IMG/VR virus record: IMGVR_UViG_3300028800_000062
Span: 1 to 64,000 of that record
Reading direction: 5' to 3' (one strand)
Source: a virus
Length of the DNA stretch: 64,000 bases
Shown here: positions 42,866 through 52,116 of the stretch, piece after piece
How the letters are laid out: every line of letters starts with the position of its first letter
Position numbering within the stretch: position 1 is the first letter of the stretch
Notes under the pieces: generated by a model
Seen by the model: only the letters and a program-made list of their open reading frames with translations
What the model was told of the DNA's origin: nothing
The model's database searches: none
Translations under genes and position numbers: made by a program

Positions 42866-43717
42866 ATGTATTATCCGGGGGATTTGATCCCATTCTTGCT
42901 TTCATTGACGCACGTCGACGGCAGCGCAGTTAATGTTACCACGCCGCCTCAGGTTTCTGTATTGAATACCTTCGACAACACGCCACAGGTGCTCGCGCCG
43001 GTCAACCAAACCAGTTTGGCGATGTCTCTGGTGCCAGGTACGGACGGATTATACAAACTGCTGTGGAATACAGCCGGAATTGTCAACGGAACTTACCTGG
43101 TTCTGGTGAGCTATGTAGCCGACGGCAGCACCATCACCGGACGTCTGCTCAGTCAAGTCCAACTGGGTGATACCCGCATTGCCGGCATCGTCGCGCAGGA
43201 TGCCACAGTAGCCAAGGATGTCACGGTGGCCAAAGACGCCACAGTGATGCATCTGGCCGACTTTGTGCAGCCTATCAACGATCCGGCGATCCAGGATATC
43301 CGCGGTCGGATTCAAGCCCTGCCTGTTTCCGGTGTGGCAGATGCCGCGACTCTCGCAGCTGTACAACAAGCCGTCAACGATTGCCACGATGCACAGCTGG
43401 GGTCCTGGACCGTGGACAAGACCGGCAACACCATGAGCCTGTACCGGCTCGACGGAACCCTGCTTCAGCAATTCTCGCTGTCCAACACTACCACGCTGGC
43501 CGCGCGTACAGCTCTGGTCATGGGACTGATCTCTTCTTCACCAGGCGGCCGCCTACCGGCCTCTGTGTATGGCACCGCGGCTCCCACGGCCGGCACCTGG
43601 ATCCAAGGCGACACGATCGTCAATCTGAATCCAGTGGCTGGCGGCTACGTGGGCTGGATTTGCGTGGTCGGCGGGACTCCAGGCACCTGGTCAACTTACG
43701 GAATCATCGGCAGTTAA
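42866..43717 (+). CDS. Tail or fibre-associated protein, 283 aa
   Basis: AGGAAGAGG lies upstream. The N-terminal half is a beta domain (YYPGDLIPFLLSLTHVDGSA). The C-terminal 50 residues (APTAGTWIQGDTIVNLNPVA, then GWICVVGGTPGTWSTYG) match the module at the end of the 36360 protein. Central VAQDATVAKDVTVAKDATVM is a short repeat. Confidence 0.6.
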   Translation: MYYPGDLIPFLLSLTHVDGSAVNVTTPPQVSVLNTFDNTPQVLAPVNQTSLAMSLVPGTDGLYKLLWNTAGIVNGTYLVLVSYVADGSTITGRLLSQVQLGDTRIAGIVAQDATVAKDVTVAKDATVMHLADFVQPINDPAIQDIRGRIQALPVSGVADAATLAAVQQAVNDCHDAQLGSWTVDKTGNTMSLYRLDGTLLQQFSLSNTTTLAARTALVMGLISSSPGGRLPASVYGTAAPTAGTWIQGDTIVNLNPVAGGYVGWICVVGGTPGTWSTYGIIGS

Positions 43718-43734
43718 GTTTTGTGGAGTAGAGT

Positions 43735-46380
43735 ATGGCTGCGATCTTCGACGCCTCGTCGTATTTCACCAAACGCCAGTCGGACTTGCGCTACATGCAG
43801 GGTCCGCTGACGTCGCAGGAGATCACCGCGGCTTTGGGCGCCGGCAGCAACGGAAATCCATCGAACTATATTCCCGGCGGTATGATTGCTCCCGCTACGA
43901 TTCAAGCGTCCTCCATGGCTTCCGGCGCCATGGCTTTAGCCTTGTCTCTGGGAGGCCTTTCGGCCGTAACCATCATTCCGCCCTCCACCGCTAATACACT
44001 GCTGGCCTCCAGCATTTCGCTCGCAGGCAACCCCTACGTCCCGGGATCGGTAGTCTACTGGACTCCCACCGACGGCACGACGCTGGGCACCACCTCCAGT
44101 CTTTATACCGCGACCCAGAATAAGACTGGTGCGTCCATCACCATCAACTTCCCGTTCACCACTTCGACGCCTACGATCGTGCCAGTCAACGGCTTCTACT
44201 GGTCGAATACCGTTCCGGCCGCCAACATTACCGGCCTGCTGACCACGGCGCAGCTCGGCGCCAATATCGTGGGCACGGCGCAACTGGCGCAGAACATCAA
44301 ACCGAACACAGTGGTCAGTTCCCTGCCGACCATCACTGGCAATCCGGCGAACTATAACCCAGGTGACACCATCACCTTAATGGTTTCCGGCCAGGCACCG
44401 GTACTCTATCAGCTGGACAACAACAGTCAGTGGCGCATCATGATCACCCAAGGGCAGACTGCCACGCTGTCGACGACGGCCCTGACTGCCAGTTGGCTTA
44501 CCGCCGGCGCGATCTCCGCAGGTGCTATCAAAGCCAGCCAGATCGATGTCACGAGCTTACTGGTCACCGGCAATGCCGCCCTCACCAATGTTCTCAGTTT
44601 GACCATCACGGCCAATGTCATCACGGCGGCGTCCCTGGCCGTCAATTCCGTTACAGCCAACAGTATCAGCGCGAATGCTGTGGTTGCCGGCAAGATCGCC
44701 GCCAACGCCGTTACTGCGGGGACCATTGCAGCCGGCGCAGTATCCACTCAGAATCTGATCGTCGGGAACTGGTCTTGTCTGATGGAGGATCCTACCTTCG
44801 AGATCGAAGGGACTACACCCGGCAGCTATCCCAATTTAGGTTTCGTCTCGTATCCGGCGGGCACATATCCTTGGTGGGAAGACGGCCTAGGTCTGAAGGT
44901 GTGGGCAGGGTGGGGCCGTGGTGGGACTTACGGTGCACTCAAAGCGCATGGATCGAGTTTCAGCGGATGGCCCACCACCAGCTCGGCAAACATGCGGAAC
45001 CGGATGGTCTTCGCGGTCAAGGACGGTGACCAACTATATATCGAAGGCTGGGCCCTGCAAAATACCAACACCAATGCCTCGGCTGTCGCGCAAATGGACA
45101 TTTCATTCTTCACTGATCAAGCCAGCGCGCAACGTGCCACCTCCACTGACGGAGCCGTCACAAACCTGGTGTCGAACACTATAGCTCTCGAATGGGGAGT
45201 GTCTGGAACCAATACTGTCGTGCTGGTAGGAACAGGCACCTCACAAGCCGCCGGAGTCTGGTGCTTTGCTAGCAATGTGATCACGGTTCCCACCAATGCG
45301 CGCTGGGCCTTCGTGTCGCTGAGCGTGCAGGGGCAAACTTCCGGCGCCTGGGCAATGGACGACCTCTTTGTCATCTCGGCTACACCTTCGGCCTACATCA
45401 CTTCACTCAACGCCGCGGTGATTAACACGGGAACTTTGGCTGCCGACCGGATTGGTGCAGGCACATTAAACTGCACGAACCTATATGTCTCCAACATCAA
45501 CGGCCACGCCGGTCCATTTAACCTCACCGGGGGCATTCCAGGTTCAACCATTACCAGTCAGAGCATTACCAATACACAGATCGCCAACGCAACCATCACC
45601 AGCGCTCAGATCGCGAATGCAACGATCACCAACGCACAGATCGCTAACGCGACCATCACCAGTGCTCAGATCGCCAACGCAGCAATCACCTCGGCCAACA
45701 TCGCGAGCCTTAACGCGTCAGTCATCAACAGCGGAACTCTCACTGTAGGCGGGAATGTTTCTGCCAATGCGCCTGGATATATCCTAGCGTTGGACATCAG
45801 CAATAATCCGGTTGCCTGGATGGGAGTGTACGGTGGTTACTCAGGTTTGTGGGCTCAGAACGCCTATATAGGAGGAGCCAGTGCTGCGGTTGCCCCTATT
45901 GTAGGTTCCGCGGCAGGCGTGCATATTACAGGGGCAAGCATAGTCAACACCAGCTCGGATTCACACGGTACCTATACGGTGAATATTGATTCTGTTAATG
46001 GGATCAAACTAACCAACACTTCAGACGGCTCCTACAACCAGCAACAAAGCTGGGGTATGATGGGTTACACAATACATGGTCCTTCTGATCAGTATTCGCC
46101 GGCCTTTACTCCTTGCAACTATCTCTTAAGTGGAGCCACTCTGCAGCTACAAGTTTCTGATGCTTCTGCGGTTGCATCATTATCTATCTACCAAACTCAA
46201 GTTGCACGACATCCTGTGGAGTCACGCGGAACGTTATCACTAAGTTCCTCTACAACTGGTAATACCCTGCTTTTGAACCCAGATTGGATTGCGGTCAATG
46301 GGTCCAATGCGTTCACCGGGTCATTCTTGGACCAGGGCGGAACATCACACAGTGTAGTAAACGGTTTGATTATGAATTGA
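43735..46380 (+). CDS. Tail fibre / tip attachment-type protein, 881 aa
   Basis: Preceded by GGAG. The middle is rich in Ile/Ala/Asn/Thr repeats (NSVTANSISANAVVAGKIAA), typical of trimeric fibres and the tip protein of lambda-like phages. Five decapeptide copies of the type TITSAQIANA lie at about 45562-45711. A Trp-rich carbohydrate-module-like part (YPWWEDGLGLKVWAGWGRGG) lies in between. The C-terminus is beta-rich, probably receptor-facing. Confidence 0.65.
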   Translation: MAAIFDASSYFTKRQSDLRYMQGPLTSQEITAALGAGSNGNPSNYIPGGMIAPATIQASSMASGAMALALSLGGLSAVTIIPPSTANTLLASSISLAGNPYVPGSVVYWTPTDGTTLGTTSSLYTATQNKTGASITINFPFTTSTPTIVPVNGFYWSNTVPAANITGLLTTAQLGANIVGTAQLAQNIKPNTVVSSLPTITGNPANYNPGDTITLMVSGQAPVLYQLDNNSQWRIMITQGQTATLSTTALTASWLTAGAISAGAIKASQIDVTSLLVTGNAALTNVLSLTITANVITAASLAVNSVTANSISANAVVAGKIAANAVTAGTIAAGAVSTQNLIVGNWSCLMEDPTFEIEGTTPGSYPNLGFVSYPAGTYPWWEDGLGLKVWAGWGRGGTYGALKAHGSSFSGWPTTSSANMRNRMVFAVKDGDQLYIEGWALQNTNTNASAVAQMDISFFTDQASAQRATSTDGAVTNLVSNTIALEWGVSGTNTVVLVGTGTSQAAGVWCFASNVITVPTNARWAFVSLSVQGQTSGAWAMDDLFVISATPSAYITSLNAAVINTGTLAADRIGAGTLNCTNLYVSNINGHAGPFNLTGGIPGSTITSQSITNTQIANATITSAQIANATITNAQIANATITSAQIANAAITSANIASLNASVINSGTLTVGGNVSANAPGYILALDISNNPVAWMGVYGGYSGLWAQNAYIGGASAAVAPIVGSAAGVHITGASIVNTSSDSHGTYTVNIDSVNGIKLTNTSDGSYNQQQSWGMMGYTIHGPSDQYSPAFTPCNYLLSGATLQLQVSDASAVASLSIYQTQVARHPVESRGTLSLSSSTTGNTLLLNPDWIAVNGSNAFTGSFLDQGGTSHSVVNGLIMN

Positions 46381-46408
46381 CCTAGAACAGCCGAAAGGAA
46401 ATCTCATC

Positions 46409-46750
46409 ATGAACAACAACGAGAAGATCAACGAACCTACGGATCTACGATATGAATTGACGGAGGAACAGAACCAGGTCTATGCCGTCATGACCAACAA
46501 GGTCGTCAAGGCCAATTCCGAGATGGAACTGGCCCAGCGCGTATTTCTGATGCAGAAACAGGCGTTCGATAGCATCAATGAGGATTGCAACCTGTTCCTC
46601 AGCTATGTGATCCAAAGTCAGAAACTGCCCAAAGCAGATGGCGGTTACTCGCCGCAACAGTTTGCGCCCGGCCGGTTTGCGTTAACCGGCAAAGCAATTG
46701 TGGCCGCTCCCGCAGTTCCGCCGTCGGCTGACGATACTAACAAAGAATAG
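46409..46750 (+). CDS. Hypothetical tail-region protein, 113 aa
   Basis: CGAAAGGAAATC lies upstream. The protein is helical and charged (ELTEEQNQVYAVMTNKVVKA), then polar. Adjacent to the next gene without a gap. Not recognised; perhaps a fibre chaperone by position. Confidence 0.5.
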   Translation: MNNNEKINEPTDLRYELTEEQNQVYAVMTNKVVKANSEMELAQRVFLMQKQAFDSINEDCNLFLSYVIQSQKLPKADGGYSPQQFAPGRFALTGKAIVAAPAVPPSADDTNKE

Positions 46751-47344
46751 ATGCTGCCGCTTGGCACAACCCGCTCGATCGACTTCCGCCTGGCGGATGC
46801 CAGCGAGAATCCCGTTACCGGCCGTACGTTGGTACCGTGGAGCACCACGCCGCCGGCCAACGTGGTGATGATCCAGGCGTTTCTGCGCAACAACCAGGCC
46901 TGTACCGACACCCTTTCCCTACAAGATTACGGCAACGGGCTGTATACCGTTTCCTATCTGCCGACCGCCGCCGGCCACGATCTGCTGGTGCTTTACGACC
47001 AGGCTCTGGATATACGGGTCATGGACAGTGAAGACATCATGCCGACCGACTTTGCCATCGGCGGCGGTACTGCAGGCATCCTACTCAACCAGGATTACGG
47101 CGGCACAGATGCACTGCGGGCCACCGGGCTGAGCGATGATCCGACGACTTATCAATTGCTGGTGTTCCTGGCCTCCGACTGGCTGGGCAACCGGCGGGAC
47201 AATGCCAATGCGGTAGGAATTACCGGCCTCGATAGCAACGGGCGCTGGCTCAGCGGCATCTTCGTGGGCGCCGGCGTTTATATCATCGTCGTGCGCAAGC
47301 CGACGCAGACATACGTGATCGCTTACAGCTTGAGCGTGGAGTAA
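46751..47344 (+). CDS. Hypothetical structural protein, 197 aa
   Basis: Starts directly after the previous stop. Beta-rich (MLPLGTTRSIDFRLADASEN), with a second Gly-rich half. Its type fits small tail or baseplate-associated sandwich proteins. Family not recognised. Confidence 0.5.
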   Translation: MLPLGTTRSIDFRLADASENPVTGRTLVPWSTTPPANVVMIQAFLRNNQACTDTLSLQDYGNGLYTVSYLPTAAGHDLLVLYDQALDIRVMDSEDIMPTDFAIGGGTAGILLNQDYGGTDALRATGLSDDPTTYQLLVFLASDWLGNRRDNANAVGITGLDSNGRWLSGIFVGAGVYIIVVRKPTQTYVIAYSLSVE

Positions 47345-47348
47345 ATCG

Positions 47349-48098
47349 ATGCAGAACACTGTGGTCCATATCACATTGCCTAAGGGACTGGCCTTAACCA
47401 ACGGAGCTACCCTGGCGGACGATACCGACTTCATGGTCCTGGGAACCGTGAGCCCATGGTATTCCTCAGTGGACCAGGTCCGCCTCGAGGGCGGCATCTA
47501 TCTCACCAAGATCAGCGATTTGACCATTGCCTGCCAGATTTGGCAAGCGTCCCTGGATATCGATGTGATGTCGGCGGTGCCTCCGCCGGCGCCCGTCGAC
47601 GGAACTTCGACTTCCGACTACGGTTACCGGATCTACAACAATTACACGCATGCGCGCAACCAGTGGGTATCGCAACGCTCCGCGCTGGACATCATCACCA
47701 AGGCGTTCGACATTTCCGGGGTGCGAGGTTCGAAGACTCTGGGCAACTTCTCGGTAATGCGTATGGCGTTCGGCCGCGACGAAGGTCTGCCACGCGTCAT
47801 GAGCGAAATGAAGGAAGAGATCAATAAGTGGCGCATCGTGCTGCAATCCGGGGGCACGGTAGCCTACGGCGGACATGCCCGGCCCGCCATGGCGTCCAAG
47901 AGCTACTTCGACCGCGCGGACCAGATCCCCGGGCGGCTGTGGATGACTACCGGTATGGGGGCAGCACATAAGACTCCGGCAGGCCTCGGCTCCGCCGGCA
48001 AACCGGTGAAGTTCGGGTCTCCCACTTTCATTGATTTCCGGGTGGGACGCCAGTTCGGCAATTACATCAACCTATTCCCGACCGTAATCTGGTCTTAA
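47349..48098 (+). CDS. Putative neck/head-completion protein, 249 aa
   Basis: Soluble, alpha/beta. It opens the neck block that precedes the sheath. Patterns such as FSVMRMAFGRDEGLPRVMSE and YGGHARPAMASKSYF are not ones I can place. Call by position only. Confidence 0.45.
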   Translation: MQNTVVHITLPKGLALTNGATLADDTDFMVLGTVSPWYSSVDQVRLEGGIYLTKISDLTIACQIWQASLDIDVMSAVPPPAPVDGTSTSDYGYRIYNNYTHARNQWVSQRSALDIITKAFDISGVRGSKTLGNFSVMRMAFGRDEGLPRVMSEMKEEINKWRIVLQSGGTVAYGGHARPAMASKSYFDRADQIPGRLWMTTGMGAAHKTPAGLGSAGKPVKFGSPTFIDFRVGRQFGNYINLFPTVIWS

Positions 48099-48101
48099 CT
48101 T

Positions 48102-48647
48102 ATGAACTTCTACCCAGAACCTCAAACCTTCGATTTGCGAGATGAGTTTCACGATTCTCTATTTGGAACTCTAATCGAGCCGGGCATCGGGCAGGCCGTG
48201 CTGCTGCGCCGGTTGCGGGATCAGGTGTGCGTCTGCTGGGACGGCATTACCGGGTCGGCCGATGCCGCCTGCCGGTACTGTGGCGGGGAGGGTTATTTGT
48301 GGGAGGAAGATCTCAAGATCTGCTACATGGCGCGCAACTTCGGAGGCGTGCAGAATCCCTCTAACGTCATCTCCAATCAACAGAATACGGCGAAATGGGG
48401 GATCAGCGACGAGAACCGCGCCATTGCCTATTTCGAGTACTCTGTCTTTCCCAACTACGAACGTTATCTCATTCCACAGCATCCGTCTTACGACAAGCTC
48501 TACGAGTTGAAGGTGGACGATAACGGAAACCTGGTACAGCCTTGGGTGCGTACGGCGAAGTGGAGTATGAAGTCGGTCACCCCACACCGCGGCGACCGGG
48601 GCGCGATCGCCATGTTTGAGTGCGGCCTGGAGAAAGTCACCCTGTAG
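48102..48647 (+). CDS. Putative head-tail connector with Cys motif, 181 aa
   Basis: Residues about 45-65 carry CVCWDG then CRYCGGEGYLW, a likely zinc site. The rest is beta-rich. Short connector or tail terminator proteins in this position often look so. Family not named. Confidence 0.5.
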   Translation: MNFYPEPQTFDLRDEFHDSLFGTLIEPGIGQAVLLRRLRDQVCVCWDGITGSADAACRYCGGEGYLWEEDLKICYMARNFGGVQNPSNVISNQQNTAKWGISDENRAIAYFEYSVFPNYERYLIPQHPSYDKLYELKVDDNGNLVQPWVRTAKWSMKSVTPHRGDRGAIAMFECGLEKVTL

Positions 48648-48659
48648 CGGAAAGCCTTC

Positions 48660-48671
48660 CTATACTAGCAA
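48660..48671 (+). promoter_or_regulatory. CTATACTAGCAA element
   Basis: Fifth copy of the CTATACTARCAA element, followed by AGGG and a GTG start at 48677. Confidence 0.5.
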
Positions 48672-48676
48672 AGGGT

Positions 48677-49342
48677 GTGACAGGTGAAATATTGATTGGG
48701 GGTACGGCTGCTTTTGCGGTGCCGCCCAAGATGTCCAGTCGAGCGCCCCTGGACCACTTATCACTGTATCAGGCATTTGTCGACTGTTTCAGCCTGGCAG
48801 CCCAGACCTTGGAGTGGCCTTCCCAGAACCAGCCCAAGTTGGTGGAGGAGTATCCGGCGCAGCGCGAGGGTGAGTTTGACACGAGTTTCGACATTATCCT
48901 GATGAGCCTGGCGGGCAGCCATGTATCGTCCACCAGCAACAGACGAGACCAGCGGCCCAAGGGAATTGAGGAAGTTTCCCGCATCCCCTACCCGGGGTTA
49001 ACGGGATACCTGCAGGTGCGCAGCAAGTGGGAGGAGGACGTTCAGGTACGTTTCGACGTGCTGTCCAAGTCCAACCGCAAAGCCAATGAGTTGGCTATGT
49101 GGTGGCATCGCACCCTGGTGGTGTACGCGCAAAGCCTGAAGTTCTTTATGGCGCGCGGCGTGAACGATTTCCGGTTCGCTGAACGGCTGGCGGACCAGAC
49201 AACAAAGGAATATGGCCAGACATTGTACTGCAGGCCGCTGCTTTATACGTTGCGGCTGGAACTGGACATCCTGACCAAGTGCAAGACCTTGGACCAGATT
49301 AATATGCGTCTGGGATCCTCCAAGATTGAAATCGACGGTTAG
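48677..49342 (+). CDS. Putative tail completion/terminator protein, 221 aa
   Basis: I choose GTG 48677, just after the AAAGGG of the upstream element; a longer frame from 48620 would overlap the previous gene and the element. Soluble alpha/beta (HLSLYQAFVDCFSLAAQ). Location directly before the sheath suggests tail completion. Confidence 0.55.
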   Translation: MTGEILIGGTAAFAVPPKMSSRAPLDHLSLYQAFVDCFSLAAQTLEWPSQNQPKLVEEYPAQREGEFDTSFDIILMSLAGSHVSSTSNRRDQRPKGIEEVSRIPYPGLTGYLQVRSKWEEDVQVRFDVLSKSNRKANELAMWWHRTLVVYAQSLKFFMARGVNDFRFAERLADQTTKEYGQTLYCRPLLYTLRLELDILTKCKTLDQINMRLGSSKIEIDG

Positions 49343-49372
49343 AAGCCGCACTCGAATGGGAGATCGGTGGAA

Positions 49373-51268
49373 ATGAGTTACAACTACCTACCTGGAATGC
49401 AGGTTATCACCAACGACGGCGGCTTGTACAAGAGAACAAACCCCGTTACAAAGAGTGTTCTGGTGTTCGGTACTTCCGGCCAGGGCATCGCCGACCAGGC
49501 TTATCAGGTTCTCGACCAGAACCAGGCAGCCTTGGAATACGGATTTGCCGGCACTTTGATCCGAGGCATGTCGGAGTCTGCGGCCGGCGGCAGCGACAAT
49601 CTGTACCTGTACCGTATCGGTACCGCGCCCGCCGTTCTTAAAGGTGTCGGAACCTCCACGGCCACAACCGCCAATCTGGGCCTGTCCCTGTCCTTCGGCG
49701 ACCGGGACGTGGACACCGCTACCAAGTACACCATGTATTATGCGGCCGGCATCCTCTATGTGTGGAACAACGGCCAGTTGGTGTATGCCAATGACACCGG
49801 CGTGCAGGTAGTCGATACCGGCGACGTCACGGTGACCATGTTGGACGTCACCATGCCTACCGGCGGCGCCGCCATCGGTACGGCTAAGACTTTGGCCGGT
49901 TCAGTGGCCATCGGTCAGGCGCCTACGGCGGCTGTAACGGATACGCATGACACGGCTCCCGTCTACACTGACGCCATCACAGGGCTGAACCTGACTACCC
50001 GTCAGTTGTATATCGCCCTCGAGAAAGCCATGGACATCATGGCTGGCTTCGTGGTGCAACAGGTCTATATTCCCAATACCGTGTTGGACGCGCCGAACGT
50101 GGCGTTCTACGTGTCTTCGGATCCTACCACCACGCAGCACAATCCGGCGACCAATCCCAATGCGCTCGACTGGCTCAAGACCACTACCGACGCGGTGGGT
50201 AACGAGACCTACCGGTGGGCCAGTGAACTGGTGGATTCCAACGGGCAGATTGTCACTGCGCACACCGCTTGGACTTCCGGCAGCGCCCGCCAGGCGGACG
50301 GCTTCTATGAGGTCAACTTCGGCTATCAGCTGGCCCGGTATTGTTCTCAGGCCAGCGAGACGCAGCAAGGTAACGGCGTATGCGTCGGCTTCATCGGCAT
50401 GAACGGACCGGCCGCGAGTTCCTCTGGTCTGCTGAACTTTTCCACAGTCAACGTGCGCTCCTGGCTGGGCGCCCTGCCGACTTACGATCCTAATAGCGGC
50501 ACAGTGCTCGCTTCTGGCAAAGGCGTACTGGGCAACCCGTATATGGCAGGCTGCGGTTCGGCGCAATTGAACCTGCTGTGCATCGACAAGGCCACCGGCC
50601 GCAGCAAGGGTTTCTTTGAGAATTTGGCTGAAGAGTATGACGGCGGCGCTTCGCTCGATGAGAACCAAATGCCCATCGATATCGGGGCCTACCTGGTGGT
50701 TTGCGGAGACTGGGCCAGCTTGACCAATTCTTACGGCTCAGGCTACGTGGGCAACATCGCCGGCCTGGTGTGCGGATTTGTAGCGCAGCTCGATGAGAAG
50801 GAAAGCACCACCAACAAGCCGGTGAAGGCGGTAGCTCAGCTGTACCATCCGACTCTGCCGCAACTAGACGCTGCTGCCGAAGTGGGCATCCATCTTCTGC
50901 GGTATCGCAGCACCGTGGACCTGCCCCGACTGGATCACGGGCAAACGGCGGCCACTTTGAATTCGGACTTCTGCGAAATCGTGCGGGTGCGGATCAAAGG
51001 TAAGGTCATCGTTGAGGTTTTCGACGCTGCAGATCCTTTCATTGGCAGCTCTTCGACCGATGGTATGCAACTGTTGAGTCTCCAAACGGCGCTCAACAGC
51101 CGCCTCAGCGTGTTACGCAAAGCGGGTTATATCGGCGCCAACTTCAGCATCTCCATCCAAGCCACGCAGGCACAGATGACTGCTGGACAATGCGACCTGT
51201 ATCTCACGTATTACAGCCCCGACGAAGTCAAGAAGATTACGGTTCACGTCGGCCTGTCACGGCAGTAA
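49373..51268 (+). CDS. Contractile tail sheath protein
   Basis: Start ATG 49373 (or GTG 49367). The N-terminus SYNYLPGMQVITNDGGLYKR and RTNPVTKSVLVFGTSGQG open like sheath proteins, and the C-terminus (IRVRIKGKVIVEVFDA) matches the sheath core. At about 632 aa it fits the size range. A sheath makes this a contractile-tail phage. A long hairpin follows its stop. Confidence 0.8.
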   Translation: MSYNYLPGMQVITNDGGLYKRTNPVTKSVLVFGTSGQGIADQAYQVLDQNQAALEYGFAGTLIRGMSESAAGGSDNLYLYRIGTAPAVLKGVGTSTATTANLGLSLSFGDRDVDTATKYTMYYAAGILYVWNNGQLVYANDTGVQVVDTGDVTVTMLDVTMPTGGAAIGTAKTLAGSVAIGQAPTAAVTDTHDTAPVYTDAITGLNLTTRQLYIALEKAMDIMAGFVVQQVYIPNTVLDAPNVAFYVSSDPTTTQHNPATNPNALDWLKTTTDAVGNETYRWASELVDSNGQIVTAHTAWTSGSARQADGFYEVNFGYQLARYCSQASETQQGNGVCVGFIGMNGPAASSSGLLNFSTVNVRSWLGALPTYDPNSGTVLASGKGVLGNPYMAGCGSAQLNLLCIDKATGRSKGFFENLAEEYDGGASLDENQMPIDIGAYLVVCGDWASLTNSYGSGYVGNIAGLVCGFVAQLDEKESTTNKPVKAVAQLYHPTLPQLDAAAEVGIHLLRYRSTVDLPRLDHGQTAATLNSDFCEIVRVRIKGKVIVEVFDAADPFIGSSSTDGMQLLSLQTALNSRLSVLRKAGYIGANFSISIQATQAQMTAGQCDLYLTYYSPDEVKKITVHVGLSRQ

Positions 51269-51282
51269 GTACGGTCTTTCCG

Positions 51283-51325
51283 GTCCGGGTGGAGGCAGCA
51301 ATCGTGCCCGCCCGGACTGGTCCTG
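51283..51325 (+). other. Hairpin between sheath and tube-like gene
   Basis: Just after the sheath stop, GTCCGGGTGG and CCGCCCGGAC, about 15 bases apart, form a 10-bp stem with one G-T pair. No T-run follows, so it may stabilise mRNA or be processed. It separates two highly expressed genes. Confidence 0.45.
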
Positions 51326-51387
51326 CCTAGCGTAATCTTGGCACAACTTTCATTCGCGAGGCCCTTAGGTCCGTTAAGGAGACTCAA

Positions 51388-52089
51388 ATGTCAACGACTC
51401 CAGGTCTAACGGATGCCATCGCGAACAGCACCAACAACACATTTTCCGGCAGCGACATCCGTGCATACATAGGCCCTGTCCCGTTCGGACAGATGCAGGC
51501 GATTTCTTATTCCATCAGCCGGGAAAAAGCTCCCGTCTATACCATGGGCAGCCCGGATCCTCGCAGCTTCTCGCGCAACAAGCGCGGTATCGCAGGCTCG
51601 CTGGTATGGATCCTGTTTGACCGGCACGCTCTGCTGGCTCTGGCCGCACAGCTTAGCGGTACCTTCCTCGCTAACCGCGATGACGTGAATCCGACATTCC
51701 TGTCGCCGATCGCGCCGAGCGGAGGTTATGTTTCGCCGCAGGTGTTCAATACCACGCTGGTGCGCAACGACGGTACTTTGCCGGCCGCAGTAGGCAGCGC
51801 CGCCGCCGCGCAACCCCTTCAGGATATGTCCCTGGCCGCTAACTTCAAAGTGGTGTCTGCACCCTGGTATTCGGATCAGATCCTGCCGTTTGATGTCACC
51901 ATGTCCGGCGTGAATGAGTATGGCGCCGCGATGGGGATGAAGATCTTCGGTGTCGAAATCCTGAATGAAGGCTACGGGGTGTCCGTGGATGACACGGTGA
52001 GTGAGATGCAGGCTACCTTCGTGGCCCGTTCCATCGAGCCGTGGCAGGCAGTGGCTACCAACCTGAACAGCTCATCCTGTCTGGTCTAA
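51388..52089 (+). CDS. Tail tube-like protein 1, 233 aa
   Basis: GGAGACTCAA precedes the ATG. Directly after the sheath, so the tail tube is expected here. The core FSGSDIRAYIGPVPFGQMQA, then REKAPVYTMG and NKRGIAGSLVWILF recurs in the next two genes. A virion tube monomer is the best call. Confidence 0.6.
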   Translation: MSTTPGLTDAIANSTNNTFSGSDIRAYIGPVPFGQMQAISYSISREKAPVYTMGSPDPRSFSRNKRGIAGSLVWILFDRHALLALAAQLSGTFLANRDDVNPTFLSPIAPSGGYVSPQVFNTTLVRNDGTLPAAVGSAAAAQPLQDMSLAANFKVVSAPWYSDQILPFDVTMSGVNEYGAAMGMKIFGVEILNEGYGVSVDDTVSEMQATFVARSIEPWQAVATNLNSSSCLV

Positions 52090-52116
52090 TCCTACCGGCT
52101 GGACTGAAAGGCGCGC

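Noticed and set aside
45562-45711. CRISPR-like array from 30-bp repeats
   Set aside because: The repeats are decapeptide codons inside a fibre gene without spacers.
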